From contig CAJUOR010000037.1 in NCBI GenBank assembly GCA_910588165.1, positions 1 through 17,099 on the forward strand: a DNA stretch of 17,099 nucleotides. The letters are read 5' to 3'. The notes under the pieces are model-generated. The model had not been told where the DNA came from. It was given only the letters and a program-made list of their open reading frames with translations, and made no database searches. The first letter of the stretch is position 1, and every line of letters begins with the position of its first letter. Shown one piece after another: positions 1-6,231 of this stretch. Origin of the DNA: an uncultured Thomasclavelia sp. Lineage in GTDB: Bacteria > Bacillota_I > Bacilli_A > Erysipelotrichales > Coprobacillaceae. The position numbers and the translations under genes are program-made.

Positions 1-37
1 CGCCCTGGTCGACACCGTCGAAGAACGCTTCGGCGGC
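1..37. other. Probable foreign (chimeric) sequence at the left end
   Basis: The first 37 bases are about 70% G+C (26 of 37), whereas the adjoining DNA is far more AT-rich. Read in the oppF frame they give ALVDTVEERFGG, which does not resemble the segment before PYTKALLSA in OppF/DppF proteins, normally a short stretch ending in NP-x-HPYT. The composition break and the loss of family similarity occur at the same place. I infer a chimeric read or assembly join, not a natural fusion. Confidence 0.65.
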
Positions 38-244
38 CCTTATACAAAAGCTTTGCTTTCTGCTGTACCGATTCCCGATCCGGAAATTGAAAGAAATAAA
101 GAGTTATTGGTTTACGATCCAAGTATCCATGATTATTCAGTTGATAAACCGGTATGGACTGAAATTCTTCCAGGACATTTCGTGTATGCGAATCAAACTG
201 AAATCGATGGTTATAAAAAGGAAATCGCAAAGAAGGATGCCTAA
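38..244 (+). CDS. oppF: Oligopeptide ABC transporter ATP-binding protein, C-terminal fragment
   Basis: This is the last ~68 codons of an OppF/DppF-type ATPase, which energises peptide import on the cytoplasmic face of the membrane. The recognisable pieces are PYTKALLSAVPIPDPE, the segment after the nucleotide-binding core that is typical of the oligopeptide/dipeptide ATPase C-terminal extension, and then YDPSIHDYSVDKP and the closing ILPGHFVYANQTE, which match the usual OppF tail (YDP-x-HDYSVDKP ... PGHYVWANQ). Walker A, the signature motif and Walker B lie outside the window. The gene ends in TAA at 242-244, inside the loop of its terminator. An OppA-type binding protein follows, which supports an opp locus. 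The reading frame continues left to base 2, but that part looks foreign. Confidence 0.85.
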   Translation, partial: PYTKALLSAVPIPDPEIERNKELLVYDPSIHDYSVDKPVWTEILPGHFVYANQTEIDGYKKEIAKKDA

Positions 245-262
245 GCATTCTTCTTTTTTTGT
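231..262 (+). terminator. Intrinsic terminator of oppF
   Basis: Arms AGAAGGATGC (231-240) and GCATTCTTCT (245-254) pair over ten positions with one G-T wobble. The four-base loop CTAA contains the oppF stop codon. A run of T follows. The 5' arm lies entirely in the last codons of oppF. Confidence 0.85.
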
Positions 263-274
263 TCTTTTCTTTAT

Positions 275-303
275 TTGACAAATATCTAGATGTCCTATAC
301 AAT
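275..303 (+). promoter_or_regulatory. Sigma-A promoter of the oppA-like gene
   Basis: A consensus -35 TTGACA (275-280), a 17-base spacer and -10 TACAAT (298-303) lie just after the oppF terminator and 30 bases before the oppA start. The binding protein can therefore be expressed independently of the upstream transporter genes, as is common for solute-binding proteins. Confidence 0.8.
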
Positions 304-333
304 AAAATAATGTAAAGAAAGGAAGGTCGAGAG

Positions 334-2175
334 ATGAAAAAAAAGCTATGTGCATTACTTGCGTTTTCAATGTTGCTTGTCGGATGTAAAAGTAACGGTC
401 GACAGATCGATGCAAGCTATGATGTAGATGTTTACAAAGATTATATGACGATGGATAATCGTGTTGATAGTTTAAATTATTTAGTGACCGATAAAGAGAA
501 AAACCTAAGTTTGTTAGGCAATCTTATTGACGGGTTGGTGGAAACCGATCGTTATGGCAACTTAAAACCTGCTCTAGCACAAGATGTAGGAAGTGCCAGT
601 GAGAAAAATAAAGTGTGGGATTTTAGTATCCGAGGAGATGTAGCTTGGGTTGATTCCAATGGAAAGCCAACAGGCTATAATGTAACCGCTGATGATTTTT
701 TGACGGGGATAGAGTACGTATTAGATAAAGACCATGCTTCAAAATATCAAAAACAAGTGGCTTCTTTAATCAAAAACGGTGAAAAGTATCTAAAAGGTAA
801 AGCTACTTTTGATGAAGTGGGCATTGAGGTTGTTAATGAATACACGATTCGTTTTACCTTAGAAAAGTCATGTCCATATTTTAATACATATTTATTGAAT
901 GGCGGATTTTATCCGGTTAGCCGCAATCTATTAGAAGAAGTAGGCGATAAATTCGCAACCTCTCCAAAAACTATGTGGTATAACGGTGCTTATTATCTGA
1001 CTTCTTATAGCGAAGAGGCGATCGGCTTTAAGAAAAATGAAAATTATTGGGAAGTCGGGCAAGTTTCCTTTGAAGAAGGGACAATGGTTTTAGTTGAAAA
1101 TCATGATGAGGCTTTAGATATGTTTAAATCCGGTGATTTAAGTTACAGTTATATTGACGAAATGTATGCCGAACAGAATGCGAGTGATATTGATAGCCAT
1201 ATGTATATGTCGGCAATAAGTCCGGAAAGCTATGTTTATCTGTTTAATTTTAATTCAAGTAATCCCAATTCTAAAAAGGCAGTAGCTCAAGATGCTTTTC
1301 GTCAAACAATCTTCTATGGTTTAGATACGGGTAGCGCCTATGTAACCAAAGAACAAAGTGAAGAAAGCGAGCAAGAGGCATCTGATAATGTCAGTGTTGA
1401 TATATCTGTTCAATCAACGATTATTCCTGCCGGTTTTGCTACAACTGATAAAGGTCTAGACTATATTGCTTTAGGAAGTCTATCATCATTTAGCACTAAA
1501 AATAATTACGATGAAGCCAAAATGACGGCATATCAAGCCGAGGCTATCAAAGCTTTAGAGAAAGCAAAGGTCGCTCTTCCGATTGAGATTCGTGTGCCGG
1601 TTTGTGTTGACAATCCTTCAGCTATGGAAGAATTCAGACGTATTACAAGCCACTTTGATCCTAATTTCGTTGTTTTCAAGTCTGTGGGCTATACGATGAA
1701 AACACCTAGTGAAGTTGAAGATGGGGAAGATGTAAAGACTTATGAGTATATTATTCAGTCTAACGATTACGAGATGGTCTGTGCTCCGATTAGTGCGGAA
1801 AACGGTGATCCTTCATCTTATCTAGGTAAACTTCAAGCGAAGGGGATAGTCAATATGACTTACAGTCATTTTAATGATAAAGTTTACGAGGGGTTGTGCA
1901 TAGCCGCTAATAAATTTACAGAGGTTGATGATCGTTTGATGGCTTATGCCGAGTGTGAAGCGTATTTGTTGAACAAAGCTTATGTTATTCCATTTTCTTT
2001 AGGTAATTTAAGTTATAAGGTATCAAGTATCAATGATTATACGATGCCAAGTGGTACATATGGCTTAGCTAGATTTAAGTTAAAAGGTATCAAGGCGTTG
2101 GAATCGGCTTTAACTGTTGCGGAACGTCAAGAATTCCAAGCAGCTTATCAGGAAGCTAAAAATACAGGTGTTTAA
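334..2175 (+). CDS. oppA: Peptide ABC transporter substrate-binding lipoprotein (OppA family)
   Basis: This extracytoplasmic peptide-binding protein would deliver peptides to an Opp permease. The 613-residue product has a lipoprotein signal peptide: MKKK, a hydrophobic core, then lipobox LVGC with the acylated cysteine at residue 18. The rest fits the SBP_bac_5 fold in length and layout, with N-terminal features such as LIDGLVETDRYGNLKPALAQ and a VTADDFLTGIEYVLD segment typical of OppA proteins (the 'TA-x-DF' region). Residues ~339-353 form an acidic, Ser/Glu-rich stretch that looks like a surface loop insert. The ATG follows AAAGGAAGG. It has its own promoter and terminator but directly follows oppF, so it very probably works with that transporter. 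The peptide specificity cannot be read from sequence. Confidence 0.9.
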   Translation: MKKKLCALLAFSMLLVGCKSNGRQIDASYDVDVYKDYMTMDNRVDSLNYLVTDKEKNLSLLGNLIDGLVETDRYGNLKPALAQDVGSASEKNKVWDFSIRGDVAWVDSNGKPTGYNVTADDFLTGIEYVLDKDHASKYQKQVASLIKNGEKYLKGKATFDEVGIEVVNEYTIRFTLEKSCPYFNTYLLNGGFYPVSRNLLEEVGDKFATSPKTMWYNGAYYLTSYSEEAIGFKKNENYWEVGQVSFEEGTMVLVENHDEALDMFKSGDLSYSYIDEMYAEQNASDIDSHMYMSAISPESYVYLFNFNSSNPNSKKAVAQDAFRQTIFYGLDTGSAYVTKEQSEESEQEASDNVSVDISVQSTIIPAGFATTDKGLDYIALGSLSSFSTKNNYDEAKMTAYQAEAIKALEKAKVALPIEIRVPVCVDNPSAMEEFRRITSHFDPNFVVFKSVGYTMKTPSEVEDGEDVKTYEYIIQSNDYEMVCAPISAENGDPSSYLGKLQAKGIVNMTYSHFNDKVYEGLCIAANKFTEVDDRLMAYAECEAYLLNKAYVIPFSLGNLSYKVSSINDYTMPSGTYGLARFKLKGIKALESALTVAERQEFQAAYQEAKNTGV

Positions 2176-2196
2176 GGTGGCTTGTCCACCTTTTTT
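2174..2196 (+). terminator. Intrinsic terminator of oppA
   Basis: Stem AAGGTGG (2174-2180) and CCACCTT (2186-2192) with a five-base loop CTTGT and a T run. The stem begins inside the TAA stop codon (2173-2175). Confidence 0.9.
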
Positions 2197-2202
2197 AGCA
2201 TA

Positions 2203-2228
2203 ATAAAAACATGGTTAGAACAACCATG
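2203..2228 (-). terminator. Intrinsic terminator of the minus-strand membrane protein gene
   Basis: Read on the minus strand: CATGGTT (2228-2222), loop GTTCT, AACCATG (2216-2210), then TTTTTATT. The gene's TAA stop (2217-2215) lies at the loop/3'-arm border. It sits seven bases from the plus-strand oppA terminator, so the two convergent genes each have their own terminator. Confidence 0.8.
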
Positions 2229-2607
2229 CTAAGATAAAGAAAATCAAGGCAGTTAATAGATTAGATATAACTTTGATAAGCGATCTATCCTTATTTGAAA
2301 ATTCACTACTGACAGATACAGGTGTATTGATGTAGTCAATCATCGTTTTTATTTTAAACTTAGAGTGCATTTCCGCTTCGTCTTTCTGCTTGATACGATC
2401 TTCATTTAAGCGGAAAATAGAGAGTTTATCTAGCTTCAAATAACCAAACCAGCCGACTAGTAAAAACCAGCCACCTAATGCCGAAAGAGGCCACGCTAAA
2501 GTGTAATTGACATTAGGAAATGTTTGAATATACATTAGATATAGAATCGCTAAGGCAAAGCCTATGGCTAGTTGATAGGTAATTTTTGAGATGATTGCTT
2601 TTTTCAT
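2215..2607 (-). CDS. Small membrane protein of unknown function, three predicted helices
   Basis: I do not recognise a family. The 130-residue product has hydrophobic segments at about 9-27, 39-57 (rich in Trp and Gly: ALGGWFLLVGWFGYL) and 112-130, the last running to the C-terminus. A charged stretch of ~55 residues (60-111, including RIKQKDEAEMHSKFKIK) separates helices 2 and 3 and would face the cytoplasm or cell surface depending on orientation. The frame opens earlier, at 2664, but the ATG at 2607 is preferred because AAAGGTGG lies just upstream and the protein then starts MKKAIISK, a usual membrane-protein start. It is the only gene on the minus strand here, sits alone between two plus-strand units, and has its own extended -10 promoter and terminator. 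Confidence 0.75.
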   Translation of the reverse strand: MKKAIISKITYQLAIGFALAILYLMYIQTFPNVNYTLAWPLSALGGWFLLVGWFGYLKLDKLSIFRLNEDRIKQKDEAEMHSKFKIKTMIDYINTPVSVSSEFSNKDRSLIKVISNLLTALIFFILAWLF

Positions 2608-2632
2608 AGAGAGCCACCTTTCCTGTTTTTGT

Positions 2633-2640
2633 ATTATACC
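2633..2640 (-). promoter_or_regulatory. Extended -10 promoter of the minus-strand membrane protein gene
   Basis: On the minus strand the sequence reads TGG followed by TATAAT (2638-2633), an extended -10 element placed ~26 bases before the ATG at 2607. The only -35-like sequence, TTGTTT (2664-2659), is 20 bases away, so recognition probably relies on the extended -10. Confidence 0.55.
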
Positions 2641-2693
2641 ATGTTTTTTTGCAGTTTTAAACAAGAATTATCAAAAATAATGTCCTGAATAAG

Positions 2694-2722
2694 TTGACAA
2701 TAACAAGATAATTCTATATAAT
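2694..2722 (+). promoter_or_regulatory. Consensus sigma-A promoter of yceD-rpmF
   Basis: Perfect TTGACA (2694-2699), 17-base spacer and perfect TATAAT (2717-2722). The strength fits a ribosomal-protein operon. The expected transcript start, near 2729, leaves a very short leader before the yceD ribosome binding site. Confidence 0.9.
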
Positions 2723-2750
2723 AAGTTCTGCGCTAGTTGAGGTGATTCTT

Positions 2751-3260
2751 TTGAAATGGAATTTATCATGGCTGATGAAACAGAAAAACGGGGATTTCAC
2801 ATTTAGTGAAGATTTGGTTTTTCCACACGAAGCATTTCGTAACGTGCACAGTCTATTGGATTTAAAAAATATACATATAGAAGGTAGTGGACATTTGGAA
2901 CTATCGGAAAGAAAAGTGTACATCCAATTGAAAGTGACAGGTATAATGATTCTTTCGTGTGCAATTTCTTTGGAAGAAGTTTCTTATCCATTTGAAACAG
3001 AATCTACTGAAATCTTTTCCTTTGTCAAGGTGAAACCGGAAGAGGATATTCACGAAGCAAAGAAAGACACTGTCGATATTACGCCGATTGTTTTCCAAAA
3101 CATTGTGATGGAAGTTCCAATGCGCATCGTTAAAGAAGGTGCCCAATTGAAAGTTGAGGGCAATGGTTGGAAAGTAATTAATGGTCGTGAAGAAGAGGAC
3201 AAGTTCGATATAGACCCAAGGTTAGCGAAATTAAAAGATTATTTTAAAGAGTCAAATTAA
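2751..3260 (+). CDS. yceD: YceD family (DUF177) protein linked to ribosomal protein L32
   Basis: The 169-residue product begins MKWNLSWL, like many DUF177/YceD proteins of Firmicutes (MKW-start). It carries a central region LDLKNIHIEGSGHLELSERKVYIQLKVTG, a C-terminal DIDPRLAKLKDYF motif typical of the family (DPRLAKLK), and the conserved placement directly before rpmF. In other bacteria YceD proteins are associated with 23S rRNA and L32 expression; the biochemical role is not settled. Start choice: GTG at 2742 is possible, but TTG at 2751 has GAGGTG (2739-2744) six bases upstream and gives the family-typical N-terminus. The intergenic gap to rpmF is 15 bases, so the two genes are co-transcribed from the strong promoter at 2694-2722. 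Confidence 0.85.
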   Translation: MKWNLSWLMKQKNGDFTFSEDLVFPHEAFRNVHSLLDLKNIHIEGSGHLELSERKVYIQLKVTGIMILSCAISLEEVSYPFETESTEIFSFVKVKPEEDIHEAKKDTVDITPIVFQNIVMEVPMRIVKEGAQLKVEGNGWKVINGREEEDKFDIDPRLAKLKDYFKESN

Positions 3261-3275
3261 AGGGAGGTATAAAAG

Positions 3276-3443
3276 ATGGCAGTACCATTCAGACGAGTTT
3301 CCAAAACAGCTAAAAGAAAAAGAAGAACTCATGATAAATTAACAGCTCCGACATTAGTTAAATGTCCAAATTGTGGTGAATACACAGTTTCTCATAGAGT
3401 GTGCAAGAGCTGTGGTCACTATGACGGAAAACAAGTTTTATAA
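3276..3443 (+). CDS. rpmF: 50S ribosomal protein L32
   Basis: A 55-residue protein beginning MAVPFRRVSKTAKRKRRTH, the characteristic basic N-terminus of bacterial L32. It has a zinc-ribbon arrangement with two CxxC pairs: KCPNCG around residue 32 and CKSCG around residue 45. Retaining all four cysteines marks it as the zinc-binding (C+) form, not the zinc-independent paralogue some bacteria use under zinc limitation. The ATG follows AGGGAGG at a good distance. The order yceD-rpmF is widely conserved, and a terminator follows at 3461. Confidence 0.97.
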   Translation: MAVPFRRVSKTAKRKRRTHDKLTAPTLVKCPNCGEYTVSHRVCKSCGHYDGKQVL

Positions 3444-3460
3444 GAGCATAAACAGTTAAA

Positions 3461-3491
3461 GGACGATACATAAAAGTATCGTTCTTTTTTT
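3461..3491 (+). terminator. Intrinsic terminator of yceD-rpmF
   Basis: Arms GGACGATAC (3461-3469) and GTATCGTTC (3476-3484) pair over nine positions with one G-T wobble. The loop has six bases and a T7 run follows. It lies 17 bases after the rpmF stop, the largest stop-to-stem distance in this window. Confidence 0.9.
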
Positions 3492-3588
3492 GAAGTCTGA
3501 ATTGGTACAAACAAGTATGATAATAGTGAGGGGAGAATTGTGGTCTAAAATAAAGAGGACAGGCATATAGATAAATGAGGTGAGAGAT

Positions 3589-3981
3589 ATGTCTAAAGAA
3601 TGGATGTCTTTAATTTTAGGAATGGTTGTCGGTGGCTTATTCGGCGGCTTACTGTGGCTTATTATGCCGGAAACTAAAAGCTTAGATGCAACTTTATATT
3701 ATCATCAGATTGGCATTTATGCGAATGCTCAAAACGCCAATAATGCGTGCAATCAACTTGAAGGATTAGGGTTAACCGGCTATACCTTAAAAAAAGACGG
3801 TAATTCAGTAATTATTTGTGGCTTAGTCTTTAGCGAAGAAGAAAGTCAGGCAGTTGAATCAACGTTGCAAGGTGCAGGATTACCTATTTTAGAAAAGCAA
3901 GAGGTCATATCTGAGGATCTAAAAACAGCTTTTGAGAAGGAAGAGGTTGAAGCACTGCTGAAAGAATTAGAGAGCAGGTGA
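3589..3981 (+). CDS. Single-pass membrane protein with a SPOR-like domain, in the position of spoIIB
   Basis: The 130-residue product has a very short N-terminus, one glycine-rich transmembrane helix (about 6-26, LGMVVGGLFGGLLWLIM) and an extracytoplasmic part. Residues ~36-105 have the pattern of a SPOR (septal peptidoglycan-binding) domain: YYHQIGIYANAQNANNACNQL, then a GLTGYTLKK strand, VIICGLVFS, and a second helix SQAVESTLQGAGL. A short charged helix ends the protein. GTG at 3580 is in frame, but ATG at 3589 with GAGGTG upstream is preferred. It ends three bases before radC. In Bacillus subtilis the SPOR protein SpoIIB lies upstream of maf-radC, so this may be a shortened counterpart; that is inference from position and fold pattern. 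No convincing promoter is visible in 3492-3579. Confidence 0.7.
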   Translation: MSKEWMSLILGMVVGGLFGGLLWLIMPETKSLDATLYYHQIGIYANAQNANNACNQLEGLGLTGYTLKKDGNSVIICGLVFSEEESQAVESTLQGAGLPILEKQEVISEDLKTAFEKEEVEALLKELESR

Positions 3982-3984
3982 GCT

Positions 3985-4665
3985 ATGAAAGTTAAAGATT
4001 TAGCGGAAAGACCACGGGAAAAGGCGCTCTTACAAGGTGTACAAACTTTAAATGATGCCGAATTATTGATGCTGTTGATAGAAAGCGGAACACGAAAGCT
4101 TTCAGCTTTTGACTTAGCCCATCGGCTCTTATCAAAGTGTGGAGGCATCGCTTATCTAACGAAACTATCATTTGCGGATTTGATTTCTTTTCCCGGCATC
4201 AAAGAGGCAAGGGCCATTCGTATCTTAGCAGCAATTGAATTAGCTAAAAGGATTTCCTTAGATGAACAACAAGAAGTACATACTATTACATCTGCCAAAG
4301 ATGCTTATCATTATTTATACCATCATTTACAATTTGAAAAACAAGAACATTTTGTAGCTTTATATTTAGATACGAAACATCATATTATTCATTATCAACA
4401 TATTTTTAAAGGTAGTTTGGATTGCAGTATCGTCCACCCTAGAGAAGTTTTTAAAGTGGCCTTACAAATCAGCGCTGCTTGTATTGTCGTTGCTCATAAT
4501 CATCCTAGCGGTGATGCTTTACCGTCATTGCAAGATATTGAAGTAACGAACCTCTTGTATGAAACGGGTAAAATCATGCAAATTCCTATCATTGATCATA
4601 TCATTGTTGGGAAAAGGCAGTATTTTAGTTTTAACGAGGCTAAAATGTTGGGTGAAAAAAATTGA
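3985..4665 (+). CDS. radC: RadC/MPN family protein (JAMM-type domain)
   Basis: A full-length (226 residues) RadC family protein. The N-terminal part carries a helix-hairpin-helix-like segment with SFPGIKEARA (68-77) after NDAELLMLLI. The C-terminal MPN/JAMM domain has the metal-binding HNHPSGD (171-177), the trailing S-x-x-D/E part (SLQDIEVT, 181-188) and VHPREVF (150-156). DHIIVG (204-209) is the usual family ending. The old link to DNA repair is not well supported; the JAMM fold suggests a metal-dependent hydrolase of unknown substrate. Residues 107-140 are unusually rich in His and Tyr (for example YHYLYHHL and KHHIIHYQH). ATG follows GCAGGTG and is three bases from the upstream stop, so the two genes form an operon. 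Confidence 0.95.
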   Translation: MKVKDLAERPREKALLQGVQTLNDAELLMLLIESGTRKLSAFDLAHRLLSKCGGIAYLTKLSFADLISFPGIKEARAIRILAAIELAKRISLDEQQEVHTITSAKDAYHYLYHHLQFEKQEHFVALYLDTKHHIIHYQHIFKGSLDCSIVHPREVFKVALQISAACIVVAHNHPSGDALPSLQDIEVTNLLYETGKIMQIPIIDHIIVGKRQYFSFNEAKMLGEKN

Positions 4666-4824
4666 TAACTTTTTGAATATAATGCACTTTTAGTGTAATT
4701 TTAGTGTACTTTTCGACATTTTTTTGAATTTACGAGTGTTATCATAAGTCTTGTCAAATAGACACAGGATGTTAAAGGCAGTAAAGAAGTTGGTGGCTTG
4801 AGTTACTGTCAGAAAGGGGGACTT
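4666..4824 (+). promoter_or_regulatory. radC-minC intergenic region with a tandem 10-base repeat
   Basis: The longest gene-free gap, about 160 bases, AT-rich. It holds TATAAT (4678-4683) without a good -35, then two perfect copies of TTTTAGTGTA (4688-4697 and 4699-4708) at an 11-base spacing, about one helical turn. CACT-TTT-AGTG (4685-4695) forms a small inverted repeat with the first copy. A transcription-factor site upstream of minC is possible. I see no terminator for radC, so read-through into minC is also possible. Confidence 0.35.
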
Positions 4825-5409
4825 ATGGCTAATATTCAAGTGAAAGGTATTAATGACTATTTATTATTTATAGTTAATGACGAAGTGGACGAAGCAATAT
4901 GCCTAGATGAATTACGTGGACTATTGAGTTCCCCTTCTTTTCAAAAAAAGAATTTCTATGTTAAAGGGTATTTTGATTTAGGCAAACGCCAATTGACAAA
5001 GGAGCTGTTTGAACAGCTGTTGCATATTTTAAATCAAACTCGGAATGTCCTTTTTTGCGGAACACAAATAGTAGAAGTGCCTAAACCTAAGCTCACACAC
5101 TTTAACGGTATTATTCGCAGTGGGCAAACATTTAAAAGTCACGAAGATCTATTGTTTGAAGGGCAAATCAATCCTGGGGGAACACTGATTGTCCATGGTC
5201 GTGTGTTTATGTTAGGGACTTGTTTTGGCACAATCGAGGTGTTTGGCAAAGGGGCTTGTATAAGTGCCTCGGATTTAAGAGATGCTTGCTTAATCATCAA
5301 TGATAAGCGTCAAGAAAATGTCAGTGTTAGACAGTTAACCATATTTAATGATAGTGAAGATACAATGATACATACAAGAGAGGTTGAGAAGTTATGGCAA
5401 GAACAATAG
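4825..5409 (+). CDS. minC: Septum site-determining protein MinC
   Basis: MinC blocks FtsZ ring assembly away from mid-cell when recruited to the membrane by MinD. The 194-residue product has an N-terminal alpha/beta domain (~1-80) that would bind FtsZ, then the beta-helix C-terminal domain that dimerises and binds MinD: IIRSGQ (96-101), the characteristic RSGQ motif, FEGQINPGG (111-119), and the glycine-spaced repeats up to ACISASDLRDACLII (144-158). TTG at 4798 is in frame, but ATG at 4825 has GAAAGGGGG just upstream. The 3' end overlaps minD by 16 bases, so the two are translationally coupled. In B. subtilis mreBCD lie between radC and minC; they are missing here. Confidence 0.92.
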   Translation: MANIQVKGINDYLLFIVNDEVDEAICLDELRGLLSSPSFQKKNFYVKGYFDLGKRQLTKELFEQLLHILNQTRNVLFCGTQIVEVPKPKLTHFNGIIRSGQTFKSHEDLLFEGQINPGGTLIVHGRVFMLGTCFGTIEVFGKGACISASDLRDACLIINDKRQENVSVRQLTIFNDSEDTMIHTREVEKLWQEQ

Positions 5410-6173
5410 TAGTAACATCAGGTAAGGGTGGCGTCGGAAAAAGTAGCATAAGTGTTAATCTCGCAACGGCATTGGCAAGTCATCATGCGAAGGTTTGCCT
5501 AATTGATGCTGATTTTGGTTTGAAAAACCTAGATGTCATGATGGGATTGGAAAACCGTGTGATTTATGATTTGAAAGATGTGGTGGAAGGACGTTGCAAT
5601 TTAGAACAGGTCTTAATCAAGGATAAGCGAGTACCTACATTATTTTTAATTCCGGCTTGCAAGTCTTTAAAATTTACGGACTTTAAAGTGGATTATATGA
5701 AAACAGTTGTCGATCACTTTAAGCATCAATTTGATTATATTATTATTGATAGTCCCGCCGGCATTGAGAAAGGTTTTGAGTATGCCTGCACTTGTGCTAA
5801 TGAGGCAATTGTCGTCGTTAACTTAGACTTGTCAAGTATTCGTGATTGTGACCGTGTTGTCGGTTTATTGATGAAAAGAGGGATTATGGATATCAGTATG
5901 ATTGTCAATCGTCTGAATGTTGATTACATAGGCAATCAAACAACGTTGAGTTTGAAAGATGCCAGTGATGTTTTATCATTGCCACTACTAGGTGTTGTTT
6001 ATGATGATGAAAGTATGATCGCTTCTAACAATCGAGGTGTACCGGTATTTTTTGATAGCACGAGTAAGCTTCGTGGTTGTTTTGAAAGAATTGCCAGGCG
6101 CTTAAACGGTGAAAATGTCGCATTTATTACACCGAAGAAAAAGGGATTATTACAAAAAATATTTCAAAAGTAA
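5394..6173 (+). CDS. minD: Septum site-determining ATPase MinD
   Basis: A membrane-associated ParA/MinD-family ATPase that recruits MinC. The 259-residue product has the deviant Walker A KGGVGKSS (11-18) with signature lysine K11 and catalytic lysine K16, switch region DADFGLKNLD (38-47), and Walker B-type YIIIDSPAGIE (115-125). It ends with a basic amphipathic helix, PKKKGLLQKIFQK (247-259), the membrane-targeting sequence; this separates MinD from related soluble ParA/FlhG proteins. The ATG overlaps the end of minC. No minE or divIVA is next to it, so the topological specificity factor must be elsewhere in the genome. A terminator follows immediately. Confidence 0.96.
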   Translation: MARTIVVTSGKGGVGKSSISVNLATALASHHAKVCLIDADFGLKNLDVMMGLENRVIYDLKDVVEGRCNLEQVLIKDKRVPTLFLIPACKSLKFTDFKVDYMKTVVDHFKHQFDYIIIDSPAGIEKGFEYACTCANEAIVVVNLDLSSIRDCDRVVGLLMKRGIMDISMIVNRLNVDYIGNQTTLSLKDASDVLSLPLLGVVYDDESMIASNNRGVPVFFDSTSKLRGCFERIARRLNGENVAFITPKKKGLLQKIFQK

Positions 6174-6194
6174 GGGCAGGGCTGTCCCTTTTTT
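6172..6194 (+). terminator. Intrinsic terminator of minC-minD
   Basis: AAGGG (6172-6176) pairs with CCCTT (6186-6190). The inner bases CAG and CTG extend the stem past a one-base bulge (6185), and a T6 run follows. The stem starts within the minD stop codon (6171-6173). Confidence 0.75.
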
Positions 6195-6202
6195 AAATTC
6201 TA

Positions 6203-6211
6203 TGGTAAAAT
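6203..6211 (+). promoter_or_regulatory. Extended -10 promoter of the AI-2E family gene
   Basis: TGG followed by TAAAAT (6206-6211), 20 bases upstream of the ATG at 6232 and just after the minCD terminator. No good -35 is present. Confidence 0.45.
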
Positions 6212-6231
6212 GATTCAAAGGCGGTGATTTG

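Noticed and set aside
87..278. Second plus-strand frame overlapping the oppF tail
   Set aside because: The other frame is clearly OppF; this one is a frame shadow running through the terminator.
137..415. Minus-strand frame of 92 codons over the oppF terminator and oppA promoter
   Set aside because: It runs across a clear terminator and promoter, has no ribosome binding site and resembles no family.
2714..3146. Several minus-strand frames over yceD
   Set aside because: They are antisense to a recognised gene with a perfect promoter, and have low-complexity, Phe/Cys-rich products.
3492..3579. Promoter before the SPOR-like gene (TTGGTA, TATGAT)
   Set aside because: The hexamers are only 8 bases apart and no other pair with proper spacing was found.
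3846..4148. Minus-strand frame across the end of the SPOR-like gene and the start of radC
   Set aside because: It is antisense to two coupled genes, is Ser-rich and has no ribosome binding site.
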